A DNA stretch of 64,000 bases, from the NCBI GenBank assembly GCA_932521025.1, contig OW051468.1, positions 1,302,064-1,366,063 of the forward strand. The letters are read 5' to 3'. The notes under the pieces are model-generated. The model worked only from the letters and a program-made list of their open reading frames with translations. It was not told the origin of the DNA and did no database searches. The stretch is from Oscheius onirici. Lineage: Eukaryota > Nematoda > Chromadorea > Rhabditida > Rhabditidae. Positions 10,763 through 20,888 of this stretch are shown here, piece by piece (within the stretch, counting starts at the first letter, position 1; each line of letters begins with the position of its first letter). Made by a program: the position numbers and the translations under genes.

Positions 10763-10902
10763 CCCCAGGGGTCCCACGAGTGGGATTCACTCCACGTGAA
10801 CCCCACGCTGTATCCCGTGGGGTGATTTTCTATGCATTTTGAACTTCACGGGGTTGTGTGGGGTGCCCGTGGAGCGAATCCCACGCGTGGGATCCCTGGG
10901 GC
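10763..10902. mobile_element. Fold-back element with CCCCAGGG ends
   Basis: CCCCAGGGGTCCCACGAGTGGGATT at the left is mirrored by AATCCCACGCGTGGGATCCCTGGGG at the right, with inner arms around CCACG/CGTGG. It lies just upstream of the L-domain exon at 11024. Confidence 0.65.
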
Positions 10903-11023
10903 GTCTTGTCTCCGGCCACAGGTAGCGTCGATTCCTTCGGCATCAAGTCAAGAGCTCCGCCTTTTTCGGCCGAAGAAGATGATCCAGGCTTGCGTCGAAC
11001 ATTTGAATCATTACAATTTTCAG

Positions 11024-13033
11024 CATACGATATCACCGAGCCCCTTCGGTTCATGGACACCTTAAAAGGCTACGATGATGTTTATGGTGACCTGATTCTG
11101 AAAGAAGTAAAAGATCCGGGGGTCCATCTCTCACTGAAGGTGATTCACGGCTGCGTCTACATTTCCGATAATCCCGAAATGGCTCTGGAACACATCTACT
11201 TTCTGAGGAACGTGGAAATGATCAAGTGCAAAGACACTAAACAAACTCCGTTCCAAAGAAATCCGAAACTTTGTCGGACTGCAGGTTTTGTAGACAAGAT
11301 GGTCTCAAAGTACGAGATGACTGATGCCGAGAAAATGGAGCTCAGTAAGACAATCTGGGATGGATGGGTCTGGCAACGAAAACTTTAAAGGCCTAAATTG
11401 TCTCAGAAACTTTTGGAGTGGCTACAGTTAGATAAAGAGCTAACACTGGGGAGGGCCTGCGTTTTTCGAAAACGTTTTTAACAACGTATGGCTAAAAAAA
11501 ACCCAAAATAGTTCAAACTTACAATCATCATCCTTGAACACCTTTGCCTTCAATTTCTGCATCAGCTTCGTGTCCAGGTTATTGGTATTCTTTATCATGA
11601 TCTTTTCCTCTTTCGGCGTGAACGGCGCATAAATTTCAAGCGGAGGTTTCAGAAAAGAAATAGTAGTCAGATTCGCCTGTTTGTCAAGCTGGCGGGTTAC
11701 TGTAGAAATCTTCATGTCGGGAGTCCCGACATGAAGATTTGTTGTGCACTGGAGTGAGGTCTATAAAACTCTATGGGAGAAGGGTGTTTGAGGAATTCTA
11801 CACACAGAAGACTGACATAAATACGGATGTCTCCAAGTATTGGAGCGATTCAAAAAGTTCAGACTTTCGACTTTCGGGTTTTTTGGCACTTTCGACTTTC
11901 GACCAGCCGGCTTCGCCGCCTGTCGGCGGCATTTTTTCTTGTGTTTCTTCTTTACTTCTGATCCCTTCCCCAGTCAACCGATCTCTTTTGATCTTGTCAT
12001 GTCTTCTTCCTTCGCTAATCAATCGGACCTTTTTCATTCTTTCGAGGTTCTCAACCTCTCCTAGAGAACCGATACGTAGTTTCCTATTTTCCGGCCATCC
12101 GATCTTTCTCTGAACTCGGTCCCTTCTAATCCCCTACCGGCTACCCCTTTGACAAAAATGTTTGGCACAGAGAGGAGTCGAACCCGGGTTGTCTGCGTGA
12201 CAGTGGCTACTCTTAACAATACACCAAAATTTGAGGTCCCGGAGAAACAAACAAACATCCAAACAGAGTCCACGACAGACCATTGCGCTTTAGTAGTAGA
12301 GAGATTTCGACTTTCCAAAAAAAAATTTACTTTCGACTTTCGCTTTCGACTTTCGAAAAAAATTATTGACTTTCGACTCTCGAAAAAAATATTTCACTTT
12401 CGCACACCCCTGATCGGGACCAACCACACCAGTCCTTTAAAGTTTAGGGCAGTTTTTAGCATTTTCAAGTCTTTTTAACACCCGGTTCATCACTTTATGT
12501 TCAAACAGGTAAACATGACTAAATCTTCAAAAAAAAAGGCTTGAAAATTGTTAAAACAGCCCCTAAAATTTAAAGTACTGCTGGTCCCGACGCGAAGAAA
12601 TCTACAGTAACCTTTCCTTCTATACAGACTTTACATATTGTAACTTTCAGATGACGAGGAGGAAGAAGAAAACACTACACCGGAAGTAATCAAGAATAAC
12701 TCTCGAGGCAGAGGATTTGGTGTCGGTTTTGGAATCGGACTTGGATCGATAGCTCTGATCGGACTGATTGTGGCCATTGTCATCATTGTCCAGCTGTGGA
12801 TGGGAGAGACGAAAAAGAAGAAGCCAAAGAAGGGCAAGAAGAAGCCGGTTATCCAGACGAAAACAATAGAAACTACTGAACTTCTTCCCGAAAAGACTCA
12901 ACAAGACATTACGCCCCTGGCTAAAACACCAAAAACATCTCCAGCTGACTCTGGACCGAGTGGACAGAAATCTGGAGAACAGTCAAAAGGAAGTCCCAGC
13001 ACAGAACCGTCTCCAGTGGCACCTAAAATGTGA
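11024..13033 (+). CDS. Receptor-L-domain membrane protein, rearranged
   Basis: Exon 11024-11388 follows an ATTTTCAG acceptor and has the L-domain pattern (YDDVYGDLILKE, IHGCVYISDN, LEHIYFLRNVEMIKC, FQRNPKLC). Exon 12651-13033, also after TTTCAG, encodes an acidic stem (DDEEEEENTTPE), a glycine-rich membrane helix (GFGIGLGSIALIGLIVAIVIIV) and a Lys-rich then Ser/Pro-rich cytoplasmic tail ending APKM. This C-terminal layout matches the gene ending at 8370. Between the two exons no second L-domain half was found on the plus strand. Instead a matching fragment lies on the minus strand at 11525-11715, and a repeat fills 11898-12300. The gene is probably disrupted by inversion and insertion. No signal peptide exon was identified. 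Confidence 0.5.
11525..11715 (-). pseudogene. Inverted L-domain fragment
   Basis: On the minus strand an open stretch reads LTTISFLKPPLEIYAPFTP and IMIKNTNNLDTKLMQKLKAK, which resembles the last strands of a receptor L domain. It lies antisense inside the plus-strand gene and ends at a perfect palindrome (11712-11738, CTTCATGTCGGGA and its complement), suggesting an inversion junction. Confidence 0.4.
11898..12300 (-). repeat. tRNA-derived dispersed repeat, second family, copy A
   Basis: This block matches 31459-31800. Shared parts are GACCAGCCGGCTTCGCCGCC, CTGATCCCTTCCCCAGTCAA, GGAGTCGAACCCGGGT and CTCTTAACAATACACCAAAATTT. On the minus strand the last two give A-box-like (TGGTGTATTGTTAAGAGT) and B-box-like (GGGTTCGACTCC) signals. 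At its edges are short CTTTCGACTTTCG runs (11870-11900, 12305-12400). Confidence 0.55.
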
Positions 13034-13247
13034 AAAGCTGCTGTACAAAAGTTGTACAGCAGATGATATTGATAGGAATAAATCAATATGTGTGAGATTC
13101 CGGTATATTTTACGGTCAGATCAAAGTCAGTAAGTCTCTCCGGGATCGGGCAAGAGGCACGACCGCTGCGGGACCAATTGTCACTGGGTCTCGTCACAAA
13201 GTTGTTCAAGCTGCATATTTTTTGCATTTTCTACAGTGTACACCAGG

Positions 13248-13460
13248 ATTGGGCGGACAGCCGTTTTTGGGGGAACATGAACACGGACCGACGCTTAGAT
13301 TTTTCCGGTCGAACCGAACACGGACCAAACAGAGCACTTTTTGTTCGCCTGCGAACCGAACACGGACGTCCGCGTCTCCCAATGTTCAACGTCGAACACG
13401 GACTGTTCGTGTTCGTGTTCGGCCAAAACGAACAACGAACACTCGCCCAAAACTGGTGTA
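13248..13460. mobile_element. GTTCG/CGAAC-rich fold-back element
   Basis: The left part (CCAGGATTGGGCGGACAG, then repeated GAACACGGACC) is mirrored by GTTCGTGTTCG and AACACTCGCCCAAAACTGG on the right. The element at 41797-42362 has the same ends (CCAGGGTTGGGC). It occupies the space before the WD40 gene. Nothing else coding is seen in 13034-13735. Confidence 0.6.
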
Positions 13461-13735
13461 CACCCATGTTCTCGCCTCGAAATTTATTTTAATCGATTCA
13501 GCGTCTTTAGGACACAATATTTCCACTGGTAGCCATTCGGGCAGCAATGCACACGGGGTTGACCAAATTTTTTATAACGATCAAACGGTTAAACAAATAA
13601 AGATAAAAGCAGTTCAGCTGGTTTAAATGTATCCGTATAAATATTGAGTGATAGTTCAGAGAAAAGTCTTGAATCTGACCAGATCCCCGACTCCCGCGTC
13701 CCACAGTAACCATAGCAACCTGACCCCAATTTTCC

Positions 13736-15627
13736 ATGCTGGACGATTACACCGGTCCCAGCTATTCTCGTCCTCCCAGTTGGCAGAAAACTGTCGAGAA
13801 GAGGGATGGCTCGTCAATCACGGAAGCTGTTAAATTCACAGGTTCTTATTTGACTCATTTTTCTGAAACTCTTTTCAGAGTCCGGACATGATCCTATGGA
13901 GCCGAGCCACGTCTCGACACAGACCGAAGCTGAACAACAGCTAGAAGTTACAAATTTCAAGATTCCTTGGGAACTGATAAAGGAGATTGAAGATGCTTTG
14001 AAGGAGGAAGAGAAGAGTAAGAAGGTCTTCGACCGACTGGCTCCATTTCATACAAGAGAGGCTGCAAGAATTCAACTCTCAAGGACTGTGACAGTCACTG
14101 CTGTGAGTCTCTCTACTCTCTTTCTCTGTCTGTCACTTATGAGGACTTCTAGATGCCAACAGATGCTCTCCCTGTCCAAAAAATGGTCGCAGGTCCGAAT
14201 GGAAGAGTTGCGCTTCTTTTGGCCTCAACAGAACACGAGACATGGTGTTCTCACAACGCCTATGTGGTTGTCTGTCATTGGAACAAGGTCTGTCTCTCTG
14301 TTTCTGTCTCTAGAACTCAGTTCAGCAATACTCCCTCCCTCAAGCGGTCTGTCCAACCTCGGCGGCTTGGGGAGGACAGGGACAGTTGGCCATAGCCTCT
14401 CATGCCGGGACTGTTGACATCTTTCATGGACAACAGTTACTCTCATCGACTCAGGTAGGTGTTCGTCCTCTGTCTAGGTGAGCGCTGGGCGAGCAGCTCG
14501 TACGCAATTTCGCGTAATGGTGGCGTTTTTTTTTGCCATTTGCAACTCTGCGAAAAAATAAAGTTCCAACTATTTTTCCCAGATGCGCCGACCTCGAATG
14601 CATATGTAAAAAATATAAAACACGTGAAAATTCATTCCTGGAGCAATTGCCGTTTGCTCGCGAAAGCCGCAAGCAAACCGAGAGCGCATATTTTGTAAAT
14701 ACGCTTGCTCTTTCCGGGAATGAATTTTTACGTGTTTTATATTTTTTACATATGCATTCGAGGTCGGTGCATCTGGGAAAAATAGTTGGAACTATATTTT
14801 TTTCGCAGAATTGCAAATGGCACGAGTTGCGCCTTTACACGAAATTGCGTACGAGCTGCTGCCCAACCCTGGTCTAGGTCCTCTGTCTCTCTATCCACGT
14901 GTCTCTCTGTCTTTTTCTGTCTGACCGGTTTTTCAGCTCCATGAAGGCCCAGTCACGGCCATTGACTGGCTCGGCCGAGAAGTCGTTACCAGTGGAACAG
15001 ACGGCTGCATTGTACTCTCAATCCTTAAAGGAACAGTTCTGGAGAAAGAGAAGGTACTTTTACTAATCTTGACCCCAAAAACTTCTTCCAGAGTATCAGA
15101 TTAGCCGTCTCTGACCTCCCAAGACAGATTCGACGTGGAGCACCGGGCTCCCGTGCCTTGGGCATAGTTTCACTCTCCAGAAACGAAAGAAATTTACTAG
15201 TCGCCAGTGAAACTGGGGGGATTTGGCGGCTACAGTTACCAGACTTGACCATGGTCCCGTCAATGGCCACCCCTGTCCCAATCGAAGAAGTTATCCTTCT
15301 TCCCGATGGAAAAATTGTTCTCGAAGATGTGGATCATCGAGTTTTGATAATGGATTCCGATGGTACCTTGTCAAATCTTTTAAAAGAGGGCTAATTTCAG
15401 GAACGGTCGAGTCAGAATCACTGGTTTCTGCCTCAAAATGGCTCTCCACATCCGGAAGCATTCTCATTTCTTCGGACGAGGAAAATGTCACGATTGTGGA
15501 CGTCACGTCGCTCAAAGTACTCTGCAGAACACCGTTGAAGCTACTGGCAGCTGCCTCGTTAGGACTGGACGAGTTTATTATCTTGAACGATCAGAATGAG
15601 CTGCAGATTTACGCAATAAGTTACTGA
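13736..15627 (+). CDS. WD40-repeat protein, possibly a dynein intermediate chain relative
   Basis: Seven exons join in frame: 13736-13841, 13879-14102, 14153-14287, 14326-14454, 14937-15053, 15092-15362 and 15401-15627, giving 402 residues. The N-terminal 90 or so residues are hydrophilic and include VSTQTEAE, a TQT-type motif of the kind bound by dynein light chain LC8, then a charged helix (ELIKEIEDALKEEEKSKK). The rest has WD-like strands: CPTSAAWGGQGQLAIASHAGTV, HEGPVTAIDWLGREVVTSGTDG, GIVSLSRNERNLLVASETGGIW and ILISSDEENVTIVD. This layout (LC8 motif, then propeller) is that of dynein-2 intermediate chains such as WDR34, but length and similarity are only suggestive. The fourth intron carries a fold-back element of about 400 bases. 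All junctions keep frame, so the gene looks intact. Confidence 0.75.
14478..14876. mobile_element. Fold-back element in a WD40-gene intron
   Basis: Arms of about 170 bases are inverted copies. Left includes GAGCAGCTCGTACGCAATTTCG, TTGCCATTTGCAA and CGACCTCGAATGCATATG. Right includes CATATGCATTCGAGGTCG, TTGCAAATGGCA and CGAAATTGCGTACGAGCTGC, and ends CCCAACCCTGG like other elements here. It lies wholly inside an intron in which splice signals are preserved. Confidence 0.75.
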
Positions 15628-15803
15628 ATAAAACGCTTCAATAGCAAGACTAGGGACAAGTGTCAGAGAATAGGAACAGGGACTGGGGTACATAGGAACC
15701 AAGGAACAGAGAAATAGAAAAACGGGGGACAGGGATCGAGAAACATGGGAGGCTACCAGAAACTAAGAACAGAACTGAACACAGTGAGAAGCTTACGGGG
15801 CTT

Positions 15804-16121
15804 TTACGCCTGCAGCCATGAAATACTGATATCATTCCTTTGGCAGTCCAAAATCCATCTTCTACCGACACGAAAAATGCTTCTTCTTTTCCCAAAGATC
15901 GAGTTCAGTTTCCACTTCCCTGAAAAACATGGGAAGGTAAAACATATTTGCTGCTCTACTGTTCTCTGTCGCTTTCGGACCATCTCTTCTCGCCACGATG
16001 GTGGCCGGAAGTATGCCAATCTAGAGGAAGAAAGGGTTGCAATGTGGAATGAGTTACATTCTTGGCAGCAGAAAGCCAGGGCAAGACCGAGGAGAGCAAA
16101 GAGGAGAAGCGTCGTCTTCAT
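15804..16121 (-). CDS. Putative small secreted or neuropeptide-like protein
   Basis: An open frame of 105 residues starts with a strong signal peptide (MKTTLLLFALLGLALAFC). The mature part begins CQECNS, is rich in Arg and contains GKRRSIFRVGRRW near its end, which resembles dibasic, amidation-type processing sites of peptide precursors. No homologue is recognised and the last third may be non-coding. The next annotated feature upstream is at 16130, so it could be an independent gene converging with the WD40 gene. Confidence 0.4.
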   Translation of the reverse strand: MKTTLLLFALLGLALAFCCQECNSFHIATLSSSRLAYFRPPSWREEMVRKRQRTVEQQICFTFPCFSGKWKLNSIFGKRRSIFRVGRRWILDCQRNDISISWLQA

Positions 16122-16129
16122 TGCGAGAC

Positions 16130-17030
16130 ACAATGAGAATAAATGAGAAGAGAGACGACGGGCGATGGGCTTATTGACTGATTTTGTTGGCTTTGATGGG
16201 AATAGGGGAAAAATAATGTCTGGGCAGTGGAACAGAGGAGTCGATAGCCATTTTCAAAATCGGCCTGTTTGTCTGTTGGAGAGAAGAGTGAGAACGAGAA
16301 GACCTCTGTCAAGTTATTTTCTGATCAAATTTGCCTCTATGGATACAGGTTTGAAAAAAACCTGGTACAGTGTTTTTGGAGACTGCCAGTTTAATTGTCA
16401 TCATTAGGAATTGCTAGTGGCCGAGTTGCTTTCTTTTGCTGCCTGAAACGAGTTTCAAGAAGTGAAATCACTCAAGAAGTAGAAAGAAAAGATTTTGGGA
16501 TGATTCAAATTTATTTTGAAGCAAATAGATAACACAATAAAGGCGATTTTTTCTAATGCCAGTTGGGCTAGAAAGCAAAGGAACAATTGAGTAAAACTAC
16601 ATAAGAACTGTGTAAAAAGAGAGCGAATTTGAAGGAGGCAAACGCGAATATTTGGGCTCTCTCGCTCGGTAAAAAAAAAGCTTGAAAAAGGTCACTTTGC
16701 AAAAATTTTGGCTGAGTATCCAATGTGGAGTTTCTTATGGTCCGACTATTTTGGTTGTTTATTGTGAACGTCTGGAGGTCCACAATACCATCAATTCAGA
16801 CGCTGACTCTGCAGCTATTATTTTGTTTTATTTGACTCATGCAACGGTTACCTAAGGCCTGCAAAACAAGATTTATGACCTGTGTCATCGTTCAACAATG
16901 GTCTATTTTCTCTCTACTCTTCCTGTTTATCGTTTCCGACCCGCAGCAATTGTGGGTGAAAACCACTGACTGGATATCAAACAATAATAGCCTTAAAAGG
17001 TACCATCATCCTGAAAAAATGGTATCCAGC
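16130..17030. other. Intergenic, no supported gene
   Basis: I found no exon with convincing signals. A TTTTTTT-flanked AT-rich stretch lies near 16500-16560, and the 16750-17030 part is the presumed promoter and leader of the peptide gene that starts at 17032. Confidence 0.5.
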
Positions 17031-17031
17031 A

Positions 17032-17310
17032 ATGCGTTCTCTTATCTTTTTCTTTGCTCTCGTATTCCTCATCTCGGCCCAAATGCGCAACGCAAGTCTT
17101 GCTTTCAGTGTCAAGCAGGTTGGTATTTTCTGTGTCTGTCTAAAAAAAAGTATAGAATTATGTAAATCACGACTGCACCAACATGAGATTCTGCCGGCAA
17201 CAAGCAAGCGATTGCCAGCAAGACTGTCAGGACTTGGCCAACTGCCTCCAGACATGTCTCCAAGGAACCGACGGTCAGTGCGGCTTGAGAAAAGGCTGCG
17301 TCTGTGAAAT
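17032..17310 (+). CDS. Small cysteine-rich secreted peptide, copy 1
   Basis: Exon 1 (17032-17118) encodes a signal peptide (MRSLIFFFALVFLISAQ) and ends with a GTTGGT donor. Exon 2 begins after TATAG at 17157 and ends in TGA at about 17310. The mature peptide has nine cysteines in the order C-x5-C-x6-C-x3-C-x5-C-x3-C-x7-C-x5-C-x1-C. A CxxxC pair followed by CxC is compatible with a Cys-stabilised alpha-beta (defensin-type) fold, but this is only pattern matching. A second copy follows about 570 bases downstream. A role in secretion-based defence or signalling is possible; I cannot decide between them. Confidence 0.65.
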
Positions 17311-17389
17311 TACCATCAAATCTCAATGAGCTTTCGCGAACTTTTCAATAAATACAGCATCTTTTTATAGTCTTCAACTTCTCGAGAGT

Positions 17390-17580
17390 TCTGCCCTAAA
17401 ACCTCTATTAGAAGCCCTCCCCGCCTTACGGAAGATACGCAATAAAGTATTCACGTTTGTCACAGTCAATACGACATTTTTTAGCTTTTTGATGTTCAGC
17501 AAAGTTGTAGAGGACGTCAGGGGCTACAACTTTGCAGAACATCACAAAGTCAGAAAATGCCGTCTTGACGACAACTGGCA
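17390..17580 (-). mobile_element. CAAAGTTGTAG-type dispersed element, copy A
   Basis: On the minus strand this matches 62010-62180 on the plus strand over nearly the whole length: CAAGACGGCATTTTCTGACT, GATGTTCTGCAAAGTTGTAG, CTACAACTTTGC and CTAATAGAGGTTTTAGG are shared. The core is an inverted pair, CAAAGTTGTAG and CTACAACTTTG. Relatives with the same core lie at 54300-54530 and 59210-59450. Confidence 0.65.
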
Positions 17581-17879
17581 GACAGTGAGAACATCCCAGA
17601 GGTGCCGCAAGCTTATACAAATTCGGTTTCTGAATTTTGTGACTACGGAATTCAGTGTCGCAACTGTGTTAGAAGCCCATATAACTCTATTTGTTACTCT
17701 ACAGCAATATTATTTACTTCAAAATAAGCCCGTCTCGTCTTATCACCCAGCGATGCTCCAATTTCTCTCCAAATCGCCCTGTTTCCGCACCAAAAAAGCT
17801 TCAGATATCAGCACAGCTGACCTGGCAGCAAATAAAATTAGCCACATAAGACCTTTCTTTCCCGACAAGATAGCCAACG

Positions 17880-18151
17880 ATGCGTCCTCTAATTCTTCTT
17901 CTTGCTCTTTTCTGCCTCATTTCGGCGAGGAGCTCAAAAATCCCCGGCACCAATGTTGCCTACAGTCTCAAACAGGCTTGTTCTTAAAAAAAATTTGTCT
18001 AATTGAGAATATAGAACCCCTTCGAGCTAGCTGATTGCCAGCAAGACTGCCATAAGTTGGTCAACTGTCTTCAAGTCTGCTTCCAGGGAAGTTCCAGTCG
18101 TTGCGGATTGTCAAAAGGCTGTCGCTGTCAGATCACCTTCGAGGGACACTG
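17880..18151 (+). CDS. Small cysteine-rich secreted peptide, copy 2
   Basis: Exon 1 (17880-17972) encodes a signal peptide (MRPLILLLALFCLISAR) and ends at the same place as copy 1, but the donor there is GC (CAG|GCTTGT) rather than GT. Exon 2 begins after ATATAG at about 18016 and ends TGA near 18151. It keeps the seven last cysteines of copy 1 (DCQQDC, NCLQVC, RCGLSKGCRC) but lacks the first two. Either the intron uses a weak GC donor or the copy is being lost. The paralogy to copy 1 is clear from DCQQDC and CGLxKGCxC. Confidence 0.55.
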
Positions 18152-18159
18152 AGGACTTA

Positions 18160-18915
18160 TTTTTTTGATACTATATGTTTCTCCAACCATAAATCTATAA
18201 AAAATAACCATGAAGGTTACACCAACGTTCGTTCAGAGAAAGACTGCAATCACACTTGCTCGTCTCGTTCATCCTCTGAATATAAACCAGCTCGAAAAGA
18301 GTCGGGCTCTGAACAGAAACTAGATCTGTGCTTTCCTCACACCTTCTAGCGCCTGAAAAGAGCTATCATTGATCAGGATTGACTGGATATCCTTGGTCTT
18401 TGGCAACTCTTCATTCAGAGATAATTCCTGACATGTTAGTACAAGTGAACGGGAAACCATTCACAGGTCAGTTCAGCCAACTCACAATCAGTCTGGTCAA
18501 ATAACCATCGTCGGCCTGCTCCGGAACCTCCTAACCATCGTCGGTCTACTTCAGAACCACACAAACTCTAACCTATCTAGTTTTTGACCTCTTGAACATG
18601 TCTCAAGCTTCTCGAGTTCTCCCACTTTTACTACCAGACAGTCTGCTGATCTTGCCTGAAGTACAGCCCCGAAAAAATCAGGTCTAGAGGTTCCAAAGGC
18701 CAAACTTGTTCCATATCTGACAAACCTCGTATCTTCCTTTTTTCTTCTGATTCAGCTGACCCTTATCCAATAGCTACTATCTTGACAGTTTTGTGAAAAA
18801 GAGCTACCTCTGCCCCCTCGTGGATATGTCGAGTGTCCACTCCAGTTGAGCTCCGCCTCTCTCCGACGGCTGTCGCAGTCTGTTTGTGCTTCACCGCTCC
18901 AGCTACACACTTGCG
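18160..18915. other. Intergenic, no supported gene
   Basis: Several unrelated short frames occur but none has a signal peptide, domain or consistent splice sites. A CCATCGTCGG motif is repeated at about 18507 and 18537. Confidence 0.5.
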
Positions 18916-18917
18916 CA

Positions 18918-19981
18918 ATGGCTTCATGGGGTTAGTTTTTTCACTTTATAGTGCTTTAATTGACTGTTTAGAACATGAGCTCCGTGAGATGTTCACCGCT
19001 ACGGACAAGGACTTGTCCGGATTCATCAGCAAGGACGACGTCATCTGTATGCTTCTCGGAGCTGACAAGGTAAAGCTTCTACTTTTCATGACATAGAGAC
19101 AGAGGGACGAGGGACAAATGTATAGATACAGTAGAATTCCCTAGCCTCCCAATTGAAACTTATCTGTCTATGGTTTATTCAAAAAAAGAAGAGCTCGACC
19201 GTAACCCAACCTGACCGAGTATCCTACTTTTCCATGTTATTCCGGTCTCGCGGCAAACTAAATGGGTCTCGGTCGAGCTCGAGCTACAAATGACAACATG
19301 TGTACCTCAACTCATTATTTGACCCAAATTACTTTTGGACTACATATTCGGTTCAGAATCAAAACTGACTCTGAGTCGAAGTAGAATCAGTTTTGAAAGG
19401 ATCAACATCCTAATAATTTGAGCTTTTCATCTGATTCTAACTAGAAAGAATCTCTTCAACCTATCAAGAATTCCATTGGCCTTCTCCAGTAGCTTTCAGA
19501 CACCCACCTTGAATGTGTGAAGTATCTTGGTAACAGAAACAGGATAATTTATAGTTTATACTAAATATTACGTAAACAATTTTTGAACTGGGAACTTTCA
19601 GACACTTTTTAACAAGAGAGAATGAGGTTCCTGAAATACAAGCATATCTCATAGAAAACACTTTTTTCCATCATCAAAAAATGTGTTCCAGGACGACAAG
19701 AAGGACCCCATCTTCAAGACCAACTTGAAGTTTTTGATCAATGTCATCAAGGAGGCTGATAAGGATGGAGATGCCAAGATTAGCTTCGACGGTAGGTCGT
19801 TTTTTCCCCAGCCGTCAAGCCTTTCTTCGAAAAAGTGCCATCCAGCCCACTCCTTGTTGACAAATCTGAGCTCGGGCGCACGCGCGAAAAAGTTTCCACT
19901 TCGATTATCCATGATATCGGCGAAAATCACAACGAGTTTACAGAGTTCAAGGAGTACATTAACAAGGCTACGTCTGCTTAG
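18918..19981 (+). CDS. Small two-EF-hand calcium-binding protein
   Basis: Four exons (18918-18930, 18972-19069, 19692-19791, 19944-19981) join in frame to give 82 residues. Two EF-hand loops are visible: DKDLSGFISKDD (residues about 18-29) and DKDGDAKISFDE (about 59-70), each with Asp at 1 and 3 and acidic residues at the loop end. The second loop is split by the last intron. Helices around them are typical (HELREMF, LKFLINVIKEA, EFKEYI). The protein is shorter than calmodulin and resembles a single EF-hand lobe. The 622-base second intron contains repeat fragments. No partner can be inferred. Confidence 0.8.
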
Positions 19982-19999
19982 AAGATTCGACTGTTGTTT

Positions 20000-20850
20000 G
20001 TTCAATTTTTATCAAAATGAAGATTTTTCACTTTATTCTTGTTCTATTTGAGTGTTTAGATGCATTCGGCATAAAAACAAGTAGGAGAGACGTAAAATGA
20101 CACAATTTTCCAAGAAAACTAAAGCGAAAAAAGCACAAAAAGCGTTTTCTTGAATCGCCGAGGGAAATTCAATTTTGTCAGCATACGGTATTTTGGCGGG
20201 AAGATCCGAGTTTCGGCCCTTTTGCTTGTCCCTTTTTTTTCCCTCTGTCTCTCGTATTTTCTCGTAAATTTTAGCTAAATTTTTTCAAAAACGTGTCAGA
20301 AATACAACCTAGCAATAGTTCTCACCTGCCTGCCTCTCAAAAACTACCCAAAGTAGCGAGTTATTGATTTCTAATGCTCTGTAAGGCCAATTAACCTGGC
20401 TGGACTCCTCTTATGCTCCTATCTGCCTATAATTATGTCCATTTTGTTGTTTATTAGCTAATATATCCTTTGCTTTTGCGAATTATACGACGTTTCGCCG
20501 GAAAAATGCCGTGGGAAACCGAGGAATATCCTGCTGAGCCGTAAGCGGGTTTTTGTCGAAGTTTTGGCCATATAAGAGGCTATAACCCGATTCATGTTGT
20601 TGAGCAAAGCTGTAGACAGTATTTCATGCCAAAATTCGAAGATTCTGGTGAAATTCGCGAGTTTGAGGTCCTCATTCACATGCAAGTCACTTCAGCCAAA
20701 TTTTGTTCGTTTTTCGTCATTTTTTTGGAGTGATTAAGCTGTAAATCACCTTCCTGGACCATTAGTGATTAGTTTTCCCGGAAAATATCACGTAAAAAAT
20801 GCTTGTTTTGCTCTTTTTTGCTTCTTACTCGATTTTCCACTCAGTGTTCG
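20000..20850. other. Intergenic, no supported gene
   Basis: AT-rich stretch with no supported exon. The last part contains the presumed promoter, and a CTTTCAG at about 20853-20859 is a likely trans-splice acceptor for the esterase. Confidence 0.5.
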
Positions 20851-20888
20851 ACTTTCAGACTACGCCAGAAGCCCAAGGCTTCAATCAC

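Noticed and set aside
13231..13626. Overlapping ORFs rich in Arg/Thr/Asn
   Set aside because: They arise from the GTTCG-unit fold-back element.
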